Source: Mercurialis annua (taxonomy: Eukaryota > Streptophyta > Magnoliopsida > Malpighiales > Euphorbiaceae). From it: DNA of 64,000 nucleotides. The stretch lies in the NCBI RefSeq assembly GCF_937616625.2, contig NC_065573.1, positions 8,385,001 to 8,449,000 on the forward strand. Reading direction: 5' to 3'. Shown here piece after piece: positions 34,923-47,569 of the stretch; the stretch's first letter is position 1, and each line of letters starts with the position of its first letter. A program made the position numbers and the translations under genes. The notes under the pieces were generated by a model. That model did not search any database, was not told where the DNA came from, and saw only the letters and a list, made by a program, of their open reading frames with translations.

Positions 34923-37900
34923 AAACGTTTACAAACTTTACGATACAAAACCAAACGTTTCCCATTTTTAGCGATTTAAGTCACACATCTTAAATATTAC
35001 GAAACAAAACCAAATCCAAATGTTTTCCCATTTTAGCGATATAAGCCGAACATTTCAAACGTTACGAAACAAATCAAAACGTTTCACCTTTTATGCGATT
35101 AAAGCCAAACGTTTACATACGTTACGAAACTAAACCAAACGTTTAAAACGTTATGAAACAAAACCAAACGTTTTACCTTTTTAGCGATTTAAGCGAACCA
35201 TTTAAAACATTACGAAACAATTTCAAACGTTTCACATTTTTAGCAATTTAAGCCAAAGGTTTGCAAATGTTACGTAACAAATCTAAACGTTTCACTTATT
35301 TAGCTATTTAAGCCAAACGTTTATTAACGTTACGAAACAAATCCAAGCGTTTCACCTTTTTAGCAATTTAAGCCGAACGTTTACAAACGTTACAATACAA
35401 AACCAAACGTTTCACATTTTTAGCGATTTAAGCCAAACGTTAACAAACTCTACGAAACAAAACAAAACCAAACGTTTCACCTTTTTAACGATTTAATCCA
35501 AACGCTTACAAATGTTACAAAATAAATCCAAATGTTCCCCATTTTAGCGATTTAAGCCAAAGTTTTAAAACGTTATGAAACAAATTCAAACATTTCATCT
35601 TTTTGCGATTTAAGCCAAATGTTTACAAACGTTACAAAACAAATCCAAACGTTTCACCTTTTTAGCAATTTAAGCAAACCATTTACAAACGTTACGAAAC
35701 AAATCCAAGAGTTTCACCTTTTTAGCAATATAAGCCAAACGTTTACAAACGTTACGAAACAAATCCAAAAGTTTCACCTTTTTAGCGGTTTAAGCCAAAC
35801 GTTTACAAACGTTACGAAACAAATCCAAATGTTTCGCCTTTTTAGCTATTTAAGCCAAACGTTTACAAATGTTACGAAATAAATCCAAACGTTTCCCCTT
35901 TTTAGAGATTTAAGCCAAACGTTTACAAACGTTACGAAACAAATCTAAACGTATCCCGTTTTTAGTAATATAAGCCAAACGTTTACAAACTTTACGAAAG
36001 AAATCCAAACGTTCCATCTTTTTAGCTATTTAAGCCAAACGTTTACAAATGTTACGAAACAAATCCAAACTATTCACCTTTTAAGCGATTTAAGCATAAC
36101 GTACAAAACAAATCCAAACGTTTCCCCTTTTTAGCTAGTTAAGCCAAACGTTTACAAACGTAATGAAACAAAACCAAACGTTTTTAGCAATTTAATCCAA
36201 AACGTTACGAAACAAAATCATACCTTTACAAACAAATCCAAACGTTTCACCAAACATTTAAAACGTTACGAAACAAATCCAAACGTTTCACATTTTTTGC
36301 GATTTAAGCCAAACGTTTACAAATCCAAGATTTCTCCTTTTTAACAATTTAAGACAAACGTTTACAAACGTTACAGAACAAAACTAAACATTTACAAAGG
36401 TTATAAAATAAAACCAAACGTTTCCCCTTTTTAGCAATTTAAGGCAAACGTTAACAAACATTACGAAACAAATCCAAACGTTACGAAACAAAACAAAAGT
36501 GTTTCAAAACGTTACGAAACAAATCCATGAGTTTCAAAACGTTACGAAATAAATCCAAGCGTTTCACTTTTTAGCGATTAAAGTTAAATATTTACAAACG
36601 TTACGAAACAAAACCAAACGTTTACAAACATTCCGAAACAAATCCAAGCCTTTCAATTTTTTAGCAATTTAATCCAAACGTTTACAAACGGTACGAAATA
36701 AATCCAAACGTGTCACCGTTTTAACGATTTAAGCTAAACGTTTAAAATGTTATGAAACAAATCCACACGTTTAAAACATTACGAAACAAATCCAAATCCA
36801 AACGTTTAAAACATTATGAAACAAATCCAAACGTAAAAAGGTGAAACGATTTGGGAAAACGTTTCCAAACGTTACGAAACAAAACCAAACGTTTTCCATT
36901 TTTAGCGATTTAAGTCAAACATTTTAAAACGTTACGAAACAAAACAAAAACGGTAAAAATTATACGAAATAAATCCAAATCCAAACATTTAACACGTTAC
37001 GAAACAAATCCAAACGTGAATAGGTGAAACGATTTGGGGAAACGTTTACAAACATTACGATACAAAACCAAACGTTTCCCATTTTTAGCGATTTATGCCA
37101 CACATCTTAAACATTACGAAACAAAACAAAGTCCAAACGTTTCTCCATTTTAGCGATTTAAGCCGAACGTTTACATACGTTCCGAAACACAACCAAATTT
37201 TGTAAAATGTTACGAAACAAAACAAAACGTTTTACCTTTTTAGTGATTTAAGCGAACCATTTAAAACGTTACGAAACAAATTCAAACGTTTCACCTTTTT
37301 AGCGATTTAAGCCAAACATTTATAAACGTTACGTAACAAATCCAAACGTTTCACCTATTTAGCGATTTAAGCCAAACGTTTACAAACGTTACGAAACAAA
37401 TCCAAGTGTCTCACCTTTTTAGCAATTTAAGGCAAACGTTACAAAACAAAACCAAACGTTTTGCATTTTTAGCGATATAAGCCAAACGTTTACAAACGTT
37501 ACGAAACAAATCCAAGCGTTTCACCTTTTAGCAATTTAAGCCAAATATTTACAAAGATTCCAAAACAAAACCAAATGTTTCCCCTTTTAGCGATTTAAGC
37601 CAAACGTTTCCCCTTTTTAGCGATTTAAGCCAAACGTTTACAAACGTTACGAAACAAATCCAAACGTTTTCCCATTTTAGCGATTTAAGCCAAACTTTTA
37701 AAACGTTACAAAATAAATCCAAACGTTTCACCTTTTTAGCGATTTAAGCCAAACGTTTACAAACGTTACGAAATAAATCCAAACGTTTCACCTTTTTATC
37801 GAGTTAAGAAAACCATTTACCAACGTTACGAAACAAATCCAAGCGTTTCACCTTTTTAGCAATTTAAGCTAAACGTTTACAAACATTACGAAACAAATTC

Positions 37901-40524
37901 AAAAGTTTCACCTTTTTAGCGGTTTCAGCCAAACGTTTACAAACGTTACGAAACAAATCCAAACGTTTAAACAAATCCGAATGTTTCACCTTTTTAGCGA
38001 TTTAAGCCAAACGTTTACAAACCGTACGAAACAAATCCAAATGTTTCACCTTTTTAGCGATTTAAGCCAAACGTTTACAAATGTTACGAAACAAATCCAA
38101 ACGTTTCACCTTTTTAGTAATATAAGTCAAACGTTTACAAACTTTACGAAACAAATCGAAACGTTTCATCTTTTTAGCTATTTAAGCCAAACGTTTACAA
38201 ACGTTATGAAACAAATCCAAATGTTTCACCTTTTTAGCGATTTAAGCAAAACGTTACATAACAAATCCAAACGTTAACCTTTTTAGCGATTTAAGCCAAA
38301 CTTTGACAAACGTTACAAAACAAATCCAAATGTTTCACCTTTTTAGCGATTTAAGCCAAACGTCTAAAACTTTACGAAACAAAACAAAACGTTTAACATT
38401 TTTAGCAATTTAAGCCAAACGTTTACAAACGTTACAAGACAAATCCAAACATTTCACCTTTTTAGCGAATTAAGCCAAACGTTTACAAACGTTACGAAAC
38501 AAATCTAAATGTTTCACCTTTTAAGCGATTTAAGCCAAATGTTTACAAATGTTACGAAACAAATCCAATCGTTTCACCTTTTTAGCAGTTTAAGCTAAAT
38601 GTTTATAAATCTAAGCGTTTCACCTTTTTAGCAATATAAGCCAAATATTTATAGACGTTACGAAACAAATCCAAACGTTTCACCTTTTAGCGATTTAAGC
38701 CAAACGTTTACAAATGCTACGTAACAAATCCAAACGTTTCCTCGTTTTAGCAATTTAAGACAAACGTTTAGAAATTTTATGAAATAAATCCAAACGTTTC
38801 ACCTTTTTAGAAATTTAATCTGAACGTTTACAAACTTTATGAAACAAATCTGATTGTGTCACCTTTTTAGCGATGTAAGCGTAACTTTAACCTTTTTAGC
38901 GATTTAAGCCGTACATTTACAAACGTTACAAAACAAAACCAAACGTTTAACCTTTTTAGCGATTTAAGCCAAACGTATAAAAACGTTACAAAACAAATCC
39001 AAACGTTACACACGTTACGAAACAAATCCAAGCGTATCACCTTTTTAGCAATTTAATCCGAACGTTTACAAACGTTACGAAACAAAACCAAAAGTTCCCC
39101 TTTATAAGGATTTAAGCAAAACGTTTACTAACGTTACGAAACAAATCTAAGTGTTTCACCTTTTTAGAAATTTAAGCCAAACGTTACGAAATAAATCCAA
39201 ACGTTTCACCTTTTGTAATGATTTTAGCCAAACGTTTAAAAATGTTACAAAACAGATCCAAATGTTTCCCCTTTTTATCGATATAAGCCAAACGTTTACA
39301 AACGTTACGAAACAAATCAAAACGTTTCACCTTTTTAGCGATTTAAGCAAAACCTTTACAAACGTTACGAAACAAATCTAAATGTTTCACCTTTTTAGTA
39401 ATTTAAGCCAAACGTTTACAAACCTAACGAAACAAAACCAAACGTTTCCCCTTTTTAGCGATTTAAGCAAACCGTTTACAAACGTTACGAAACAAATCCA
39501 AACATTTACAAACGTTACGAAACAAAAACAAACGTTTCAAAACGTTACGAAACAAATCCAAGCGTTTCACCCTTTTAGCGACTGAAGCCAAACGTTTACA
39601 AACGTTATGAAACAAAACCAAACTTTACAAAACAAATCCAAGCGTTTCACCTTTTATGTAATTTAAGCCAAACGTTACGAAACAAATCCAAACGTGTCAC
39701 CTTTTTAGCGATTTAAGATAAACGTTTAAAACGTTACGTAACAAATTCAAATCCAAACGTTTAAAACGTTACGAAACAAATACAAACGTGAAAAGGTGAA
39801 ACAAATTGGGAAACGTTTACAAACGTTGAGGGACAAAACAAAACATTTTCCATTTTTAGCGATTTAAGCCAAACGTTTCAAACATTACGAAACAAAATCA
39901 AACAGTTAAAACGCTACGAACCAAATCTAAATCCAAACGTTTAATACGTTACGAAACAAATCCAAACGTGAAAAGGTGAAACGATTTAGGGAAACGTTTA
40001 CAAACTTTACGAAACAAAACCAAACGTTTCCCATTTTTACCGATTTAAGCCACACGTTTTAAACATTACGAAACAAAACCAAACGTTTAAAATGTTATGA
40101 AACAAATCCAATTGTTTCCCCATTTTAGTGATTTAAGCAGACGTTTACAAATGTTACGAAACAAATCCAAACATTTCCCCTTTTTGGCGATTGAAGCCAA
40201 ACGTTTACAAACGTTACGAAACAAAACCAAACGTTTAAAACGTGACGAAAAAAAAACCAACCGTTTTCCCTTTTATGCCATTTAAGCCAAACGTATAAAA
40301 CGTTACGAAACAAATCCAAACGTTTCACCTTTTTAGCCATTTAAGCTAATTGTTTACAAACGTTACGTAATAAATCTAAACGTTTCACTTATTTAGCTTT
40401 TTAAGACAAACGTTTACAAACGTTATGAAACAAATCTAAGCGTTTCACGTTTTTAGCAGTTTAAGTCAAACGTTTATAAACTTTACGAAACAAATCCAAA
40501 TGTTTCACCTTTTTAGCGATTTAA
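34923..40524 (+). repeat. Higher-order satellite unit, copy 2, right part
   Basis: Resumes directly after LTR A with the target duplicate AAACG and tttacaaactttacgatac, the same phrase that follows the MITE in copy 1 (14202 onward). It then parallels 14202-19860 through the marker pairs near 36835/37015 and 39790/39980. A few monomers are missing or extra relative to copy 1, for example a shortened stretch near 35450-35475. Open frames at 35619-35882, 37981-38277 and 39151-39585 are satellite translations. Confidence 0.85.
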
Positions 40525-40657
40525 GCCAAACGTTTACAAACGTTATAAAACAAATCCAAACGTTTCACCTTTTTAGCGATTTAAGCCAAACATTTACAAA
40601 CGTTACGAAACAAATCCAAACGTTTCCCTTTTTTAGCAATTTAAGCCAAACGTTTAC
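40525..40657 (+). repeat. Forward satellite tail before the orientation switch
   Basis: About two forward monomers beyond the end of the second higher-order copy. They read up to the palindrome AAACGTTT at 40658-40665, where the array inverts. Confidence 0.85.
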
Positions 40658-40679
40658 AAACGTTTGGATTTATTTCGTA

Positions 40680-42720
40680 ACGTTTGTAAACGTTTAAATC
40701 GCTCAAAAGGGGAAACGTTTGGATATGTTTCGTAACGTTTATAAACGTTTGGCTTCAATCGCTAAAAAGGTTAAACGTTTGAATTTGTTACGTAAAGTTT
40801 CAAAATGTTTGGCATAAATCGATAAAAAGGTAAAATTTTGGATTTGTTTCGTAACATTTTAAACTTTTGGCTTAAATCGCTAAAATGGGGAAACATTTGG
40901 ATTTGTTTCGTTACGTTTGTAAATTTTTGGATTAAATTGCTAAAAAGGTGAAATTCTTGGATTTGTTTTGTTACGTTTGTAAATGTTTTGCTTAAATTTC
41001 TAAAAAGGTGAAACGCTTGGTTTTCTTTCGTAACGTTTGCAAACGTTAGGCTTAAATCGCTAAATATGGGAAACGTTTGGATTTGTTTCGTAACGTTTGT
41101 AAACGTTTGGCTTCAAATGGAAAAAATGGGAAACGTTTGGATTTGTTTCGTAATGTTTGGCTTAAATTACAAAAAGGGCGAAACACTTGGAATTTTTTCA
41201 TAACGTTTGTAAACGTTTGCCTTACATCGCTAAAAAGGTGAAATGCTCGGATTTGTTTCGTAACGTTTGCAAACATTTGGCTTAAATTGCTAAAAAGATG
41301 AAACTCTTGGATTTGTTTCGTTGCGTTTGTAAATATTTAACTTGAATGTCTAAAAAGGTGAAACGCTTTATTTTGTTTCGTAACATGTGTAAATGTTTGG
41401 CTTAAATTGCTAAAAAGGTGAAACTCTTGGATTTGTTTCGTAACGTTTGTAAAAGTTTGGCTTAAATTGCTAAAAAGGTGAAACACTTGGATTTGTTTCG
41501 TAATGTTTGTAATCATTTGGTTTTGTTTTGTAACGTTTGAATTTGTTTCGTAATTTTGTAAACGTTTGACTTAAATCGCTAAAATGGTGAAACGTTTCGA
41601 TTTTTTTCGTAACGTTTGTAAACGTTTGTTTTAAATCGCTAAAAAGTTGAAACATTTGGATTTGTTTCCTAACGTTTGTAAACGTTTGTCTTAAATTGCT
41701 AAAAAGGGTTTCGTAACGTTTTAAACGTTTGGATTAGTTTCGTAACGTTTGTATACGTATGGATTTTACCGCTAAAAAGGTGAAACGTTTGGATTTGTTT
41801 CGTAACGTTTGTAAACATTTGACTTAAATCGCAAAAAAATATGAAACATTTGGATTTGTTTCGTAACGTCTGTAAATATTAGGCTTAAATCGCTAAAAAG
41901 GTGAAACGTTTGGATTTGTTTCGTAACATTTGTGAACGTTTTGCCTAAATCGCTAAAAAGGTGAAACACTTGGATTTGTTTCATAACGTAGTAAAAGTTT
42001 TGCTTAAATTGCTAAAAAGGTGAAACGCTTGAATTTGTTTCATAACGTTTGTACACATTTGGCTTAACTTGCTAAAAAGGTGAAACGCTTTGATTTGTTT
42101 CGTAACATATGTAAGCGTTTGGCTTAAATTGCAAAAAAGGTGAAACATTTGGATTTGTTTCGTAACCTTTGTAAACGTTTGGCTTAAATCGCTAAAAAGG
42201 TGAAACAATTAGATTTGTTTCGTAACGTTTTAAACGTTTGGCTTAAATCGCTAAAATGGGGAAACGTTTGGATTTGTTTCGTAACATTTGTAAACGTTTG
42301 GCTTATATCGCTAAAAAGGTGAAACGTTTGGTTTTGTTTCGCGACGTTTGTAAACGTTCGGCTTAAATCGCTAAAAAGATGAAACGTTTGGATTTGTTTC
42401 GTAATATTTGTAACGGTTTTGCTTAAATTGTTAAAAAGGGGAAACGTTTGGATTTGTTTCGTAACGTTTGTAAACGTTTGGCTTAAATTGCTAAAAAGGT
42501 GAAACGCTTGGATTTGTTTCGTAACGTTTGTAATCGTTTGGTTTTGTTTCGTAACGTTTGGATTTCTTTCGTAACATTTGTAAACGTTTGGGTTAAATTG
42601 CTAAAAACAGTTAACGTTTGGATTTTGTTTCGTAACGTTTGGTTTTATTTCGTAACATTTGGATTTGTTTCGTAACGTTTGTAAACGTTTGATTTAAATT
42701 GCTAAAAAGGGTTTCGTAAC
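40680..42720 (-). repeat. Reverse-array higher-order block, copy 1
   Basis: About 2 kb repeated at 47570-49740 (offset about 6.9 kb) and 51830-53800 (a further 4.1 kb), with partial copies near 50.4-51.5 and 54.4-55.7 kb. Shared rare variants include ttccataacg/ttttttcataacg monomers near 41190, a 15-bp cgtttaaatcgctcaaa monomer at the start, gggtttcgtaacgttttaaa near 41705 and a ttttaccgctaaaaagg monomer near 41766. Boundaries are approximate. Confidence 0.7.
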
Positions 42721-43023
42721 GTTTTAAACGTTTGGATTAGTTTCGTAACTTTTGTAAACGTTTGGTTTAAATCGCTAGAAAGGTGAAACGTTAGGATTTG
42801 TTTCGTAATGTTTGTAAACGTTTGGCTTAAATCGCTAAAAAGGTGAAACATTTGGATTTGTTTCGTAACATTTGTAAATATTTGGCTTAAATCGCTAAAA
42901 AGGTGAAACGTTTTGATTTGTTTCGTAACGTTAGTGAACGTTTTGCTTAAATCGCTAATAAGGTGAAACTCTTAGATTTATCTCGTAACGTTTCTAAACG
43001 TTTGGCTTAAATAGCTAAAAAGG

Positions 43024-44272
43024 TGAAATGCTTGGATTTGTTTCCTAACGTTTGTACACGTTTGGCTTAAGTTGCTAAAAAGGTGAAACGCTCGGATTTG
43101 TTTCGTAACGTTTGTAAACGTTTTGCTTAAATCGCTAAAAAAGTGAAACGTTTGGATTTGTTTCGTAACATCTGTAAACGTTTAAATCGCTCAAAAGGTG
43201 AAACATTTGGATTTGTTTCGTAACGTTTGTAAACGTTTGGCTTAAATCGCTAAAAAGGTGAAACGTTTGGATTTGTTTCGTAATGTCTGTAAACGTTTAA
43301 ATCGCTCAAAAGGTGAAACTTTTGGATTTGTTTCGTAACGTTTGTAAACGTTTGGTGTAAATCGCTAAAAAGGAGAAACGTTAGGATTTGTTTCGTAATA
43401 TTTGTAAACGTTTGGCTTAAATCGCTAAAAAGGTGAAACATTTGGATTTGTTTCGTAACGTTTGTAAATATTTGGCTTAAATCGCTAAAAAGGTGAAACG
43501 TTTAGATTTGTTTCGTAACGTTAGTGAACGTTTTGCTTAAAACGCTAATAAGGTGAAACTCTTAGATTTGTCTCGTAACGTTTCTAAACGTTTGGCTTAA
43601 ATTGCTAAAAAGATGAAATGCTTGGATTTGTTTCCTAACGTTTGTACACGTTTGGCTTAAGTTGCTAAAAAGGTGAAACGCTCGGATTTGTTTCGTAACG
43701 TTTGTAAACGTTTTGCTTAAATCGCTAAAAAAGTGAAACGTTTGGATTTGTTTCGTAACATCTGTAAACGTTTAAATCGCTCAAAAGGTGAAACATTTGG
43801 ATTTGTTTCGTAACGTTTGTAAACGTTTGGCTTAAATCGCTAAAAAGGTGAAACGTTTGGATTTGTTTCGTAATGTCTGTAAACGTTTAAATCGCTCAAA
43901 AGGTGAAACTTTTGGATTTGTTTCGTAACGTTTGTAAACGTTTGGTGTAAATCGCTAAAAAGGAGAAACGTTAGGATTTGTTTCGTAATATTTGTAAACG
44001 TTTGGCTTAAATCGCTAAAAAGGTGAAACATTTGGATTTGTTTCGTAACGTTTGTAAATATTTGGCTTAAATCGCTAAAAAGGTGAAACGTTTAGATTTG
44101 TTTCGTAACGTTAGTGAACGTTTTGCTTAAAACGCTAATAAGGTGAAACTCTTAGATTTGTCTCGTAACGTTTCTAAACGTTTGGCTTAAATTGCTAAAA
44201 AGATGAAATGCTTGGATTTGTTTCCTAACGTTTGTACACGTTTGGCTTAAGTTGCTAAAAAGGTGAAACGCT
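43024..44272 (-). repeat. Very recent 590-bp tandem duplication in the reverse array
   Basis: Comparing position by position, 43024-43682 equals 43614-44272 with no difference that I can see: 659 bp at an offset of 590 bp. It ends at a single c/t change (43682 against 44272). A third, older copy precedes it (about 42780-43180 at the same 590-bp spacing) with scattered differences. The unit is ten monomers, two of them of the 55-bp form. Identity this high among diverged neighbours means recent unequal exchange or an assembly duplication. Confidence 0.9.
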
Positions 44273-47200
44273 TGGATTTGTTTCGTAACGTTTGTAAACG
44301 TTTTGCTTAAATCGCTAAAAAGGTGAAACGTTTGGATTTTTTTCGTAACGTCTGTAAACGTTTAAATCGCTCAAAAGGTGAAACGTTTGGATTTGTTTCA
44401 TTACGTTTGTTAACCTTTGGCTTATATCACTAAAAAGGTGAAACATTTGGATTTGTTTCGTAACGTCTGTAAACGTTTAAATCGCTCAAAAGGTGAAACT
44501 TTTGGATTTATTTCGTAACGTTTGTAAACGTTTGTAAACGTTTGGCTTCAATCGTAAAAAAGGTTAAACGTTTGGATTTGTTTCGTAACATTTCTAAATG
44601 TTTGGCATAAACTGATCAAAAAGTGAAACTTTGGATTTGTTTATTAACATTTTAATCTTTTGGCTTAAATCACTAAAATGGGAAAACATTTGGATTTGTT
44701 TCGTTACATTTGTAAACTTTTGGATTAAATTGCTAAAAAGGTGAAATGTTTGGTTTTGTTTTTTAACGTTTGTAAACATTTTGATTTATTTATTAACCTT
44801 TGTAAATGTTTGGCTTAAATCACTAAAAAGGCGAAACGTTGGATTTTTTTTGGAACATTTGTAAACGTTTGGCTTAAATCACTAAAAAGGCGAAACGTTT
44901 GGATTTGTTTTGCAACATTTGTAAACGTTTGGCTTGAATTGCTAAAAAGGGGAAACGCTTGGATTTGTTTTGTAATGTTTGTAAACGTTTTGCTTCAATT
45001 TGAAAAAAAGGTGAAACGCTCGGTTTTTTTTCGTAACCTTTGTAAACGTTTGGCTTAAATCGCTAAAAATGTGAAATGTTTGGATTAGTTTTGTAACGTT
45101 TTAGACGTTTGGTTTAGTTTTATAACGTTTGTAAAGGTTTGGCTTAAATCGCTAAAAAGGTGAAACATTTGGATTAGTTTCATGATGTTTGTCGAAGTTT
45201 GGCTTAAATCGCTAAAAAGGTGAAACGTTTGGATTTTGTTTCGTAATGTTTGTAAAAGTTTGGCTTAAATTGCTAAAAAGGTGAAATATTTGGATTTGTT
45301 TCGTAATGTTTGTAAACGTTTGTCTTAAATTGCCAAAAAGGTGACACGTTTGGATTTGTTTCATAGCGTTTGTAAACGTTTGGCATAAATCGCTAAAAAG
45401 GTGAAACGTTTGGATTTGTTTCGTACCATTTGTAAAAGTTTGGCTTAAATCGCTAAAAGGGTGAAACATTTGGATTTGTTTTGTAACGTTTGTAAACGTT
45501 TGGCTTAATTTGCTAAAAAGACGAAACGCTTGGATTTGTTTCGTTACGTTTGTAAATGTGTGGCTTAAATTGCTAAAAAGGTGAAACACTTGCTTTTGTT
45601 TTGTAATGTTTGTAAATGTGTGGCTTAAACCGCTAAAAAGATGAAACGTTTGCATTTGTTTTGTAACGGTTGTAAATGTTTGGCTTAAATCGCTAAATAT
45701 GTAAAATGTTTGGATTTGTTTCATGACGTTTATAAACGTTTGGCTTCAATCGCTAAAAATGGGAAACGTTTGGATTTGTTTTGTAACGTTTGTTAACGTT
45801 TGGCTTGAATCACTAAAAAGGTGAAATGTTTGGATTTGTATCGTAACATTTTAAACGTTTGGCCTAAATTGCTAAAATGGGAAACGTTTGTATTCGTTTT
45901 GTAACGTTTGTTAACGTTTGGCTTAAATCGCTAAAACGGTGTAAAGTTTGGTTTTGTTTCGTAACGTTTGTAACGTTTAAATCGCTCAAAAGGTGAAACG
46001 TTTGGATTTGTTTCGTAACGTTTGTGAACGTTTGGCTTCAATCACTAAAAAGGTTAAACATTTGGATTTGTTTCGTAGCGTTTCTAAATGTTTGGCATAA
46101 ATCGATAAAAAGGTAAAATTTTGGATTTGTTTCGTAACATTTTAAACTTTTGCTTAAATCGCTAAAATGGGAAAACATTTGGATTTGTTTCATTACATTT
46201 GTAAAATTTTGGATTAAATTGCTAAAAATGTGAAATGTTTGGTTTTATTTCGTAATGTTTGTAAACGTTCGGCTTAAATCGCTAAAAAGGTGAAACGTTT
46301 AAATTTGTTTCGTAACGTTTGTAAACGTTTGGCTTAAATTGCTAAAGACTAGAAACATTTGGATTTGTTTCGTAACCTTTGTAAACGTTTGGCTTAAATC
46401 GCTAAAAAGGTGAAACGTTTGGATTTGTTTCGTAACGTTTGTAAACGTTTAAATCGCTCAAAAGGTGAAACATTTGGATTTTTTTCGTAAAGTTTTTAAA
46501 CGTTTGGGTTCAATTGCTAAAAAGGTGAAACATTTGTTTTTGTTTCATATCGTTTGTAAATGCTTGGCATAAATCGCTAAAACGTGAAATGTTTGGATTT
46601 GTTTCGTAACGTTTGTAAACTTTTGGCTTAAATTGCTAAAAAGGTGAAATGTTCTGTTTTGTTTTGTAATGTTTGTAAACGTTCGGCTTAAATCGCTTAA
46701 AAGGTGAAACATTCTGATTTGTTTCGTAATGTTTGTAAACGTTTGGCTTAAATTGCCAAAAAAGTGAAACACTCGGATTTGTTTCGTAACATTTGTAAAC
46801 GTTTTGTTTTAATTTCTTAAAAGGTGAAACGCTTGGATTTGTTTCGTAACTTTTGTAAACGTTTGGCTTAAATTGCTAAAAAGGTGAAACGCTTCGATTT
46901 ATTTCGGAACGTTTGGCTTAAATTGCTAAAAAGGCGAAACTCTTGGATTTGTTTTGTAACGTTTGTAAACATTTGGCTTAAACTGCTAAAAAGGGGAAAC
47001 GTTTTTATTTGTTTCGTTACTTTTTAAACGTTTGGAGTTGTTTCGTTACGTTTTAAACGTTTGGTTTTGTTTCGTAACGTTTGTAAACGTTTTCCTTAAA
47101 TCGCTAAAAAGGCAAAACGTTTGGATTTATTTCGTAACGTTTGTAAACGTTTGGCTTGAATCACTAAAAGGGTGAAACGTTTCGATTTGTTTCGAAAGGT

Positions 47201-47569
47201 GTGTCAACATTTGCCTTAAATCGCTAAAAGGTGAAACGTTTGGATTTGTTTCGTAACGTTAGTGAACGTTTTGCTTAAATCGCTAAAAAGGTGAAACTCT
47301 TAGATTTGTCTCGTAACGTGTGTAAACGTTTGGCTTAAATTGCTAAAAAGGTGAAATGCTTGGATTTGTTTCCTAACGTTTGTCCACGTTTGGCTTAAGT
47401 TACTAAAAAGGTGAAACGCTTGGATTTGTTTCGTAACGTTTGTAAATGTTTGACTTAAATTGCTAAAAAGGTGAAACATTTAGATTTGTTTCGTAACCTC
47501 TGTAAACTTTTGGCTTAAATCGCTAAAAAGGTGAACAGTTTGGATTTGTTTCGTAACTTTTGTAAACGT

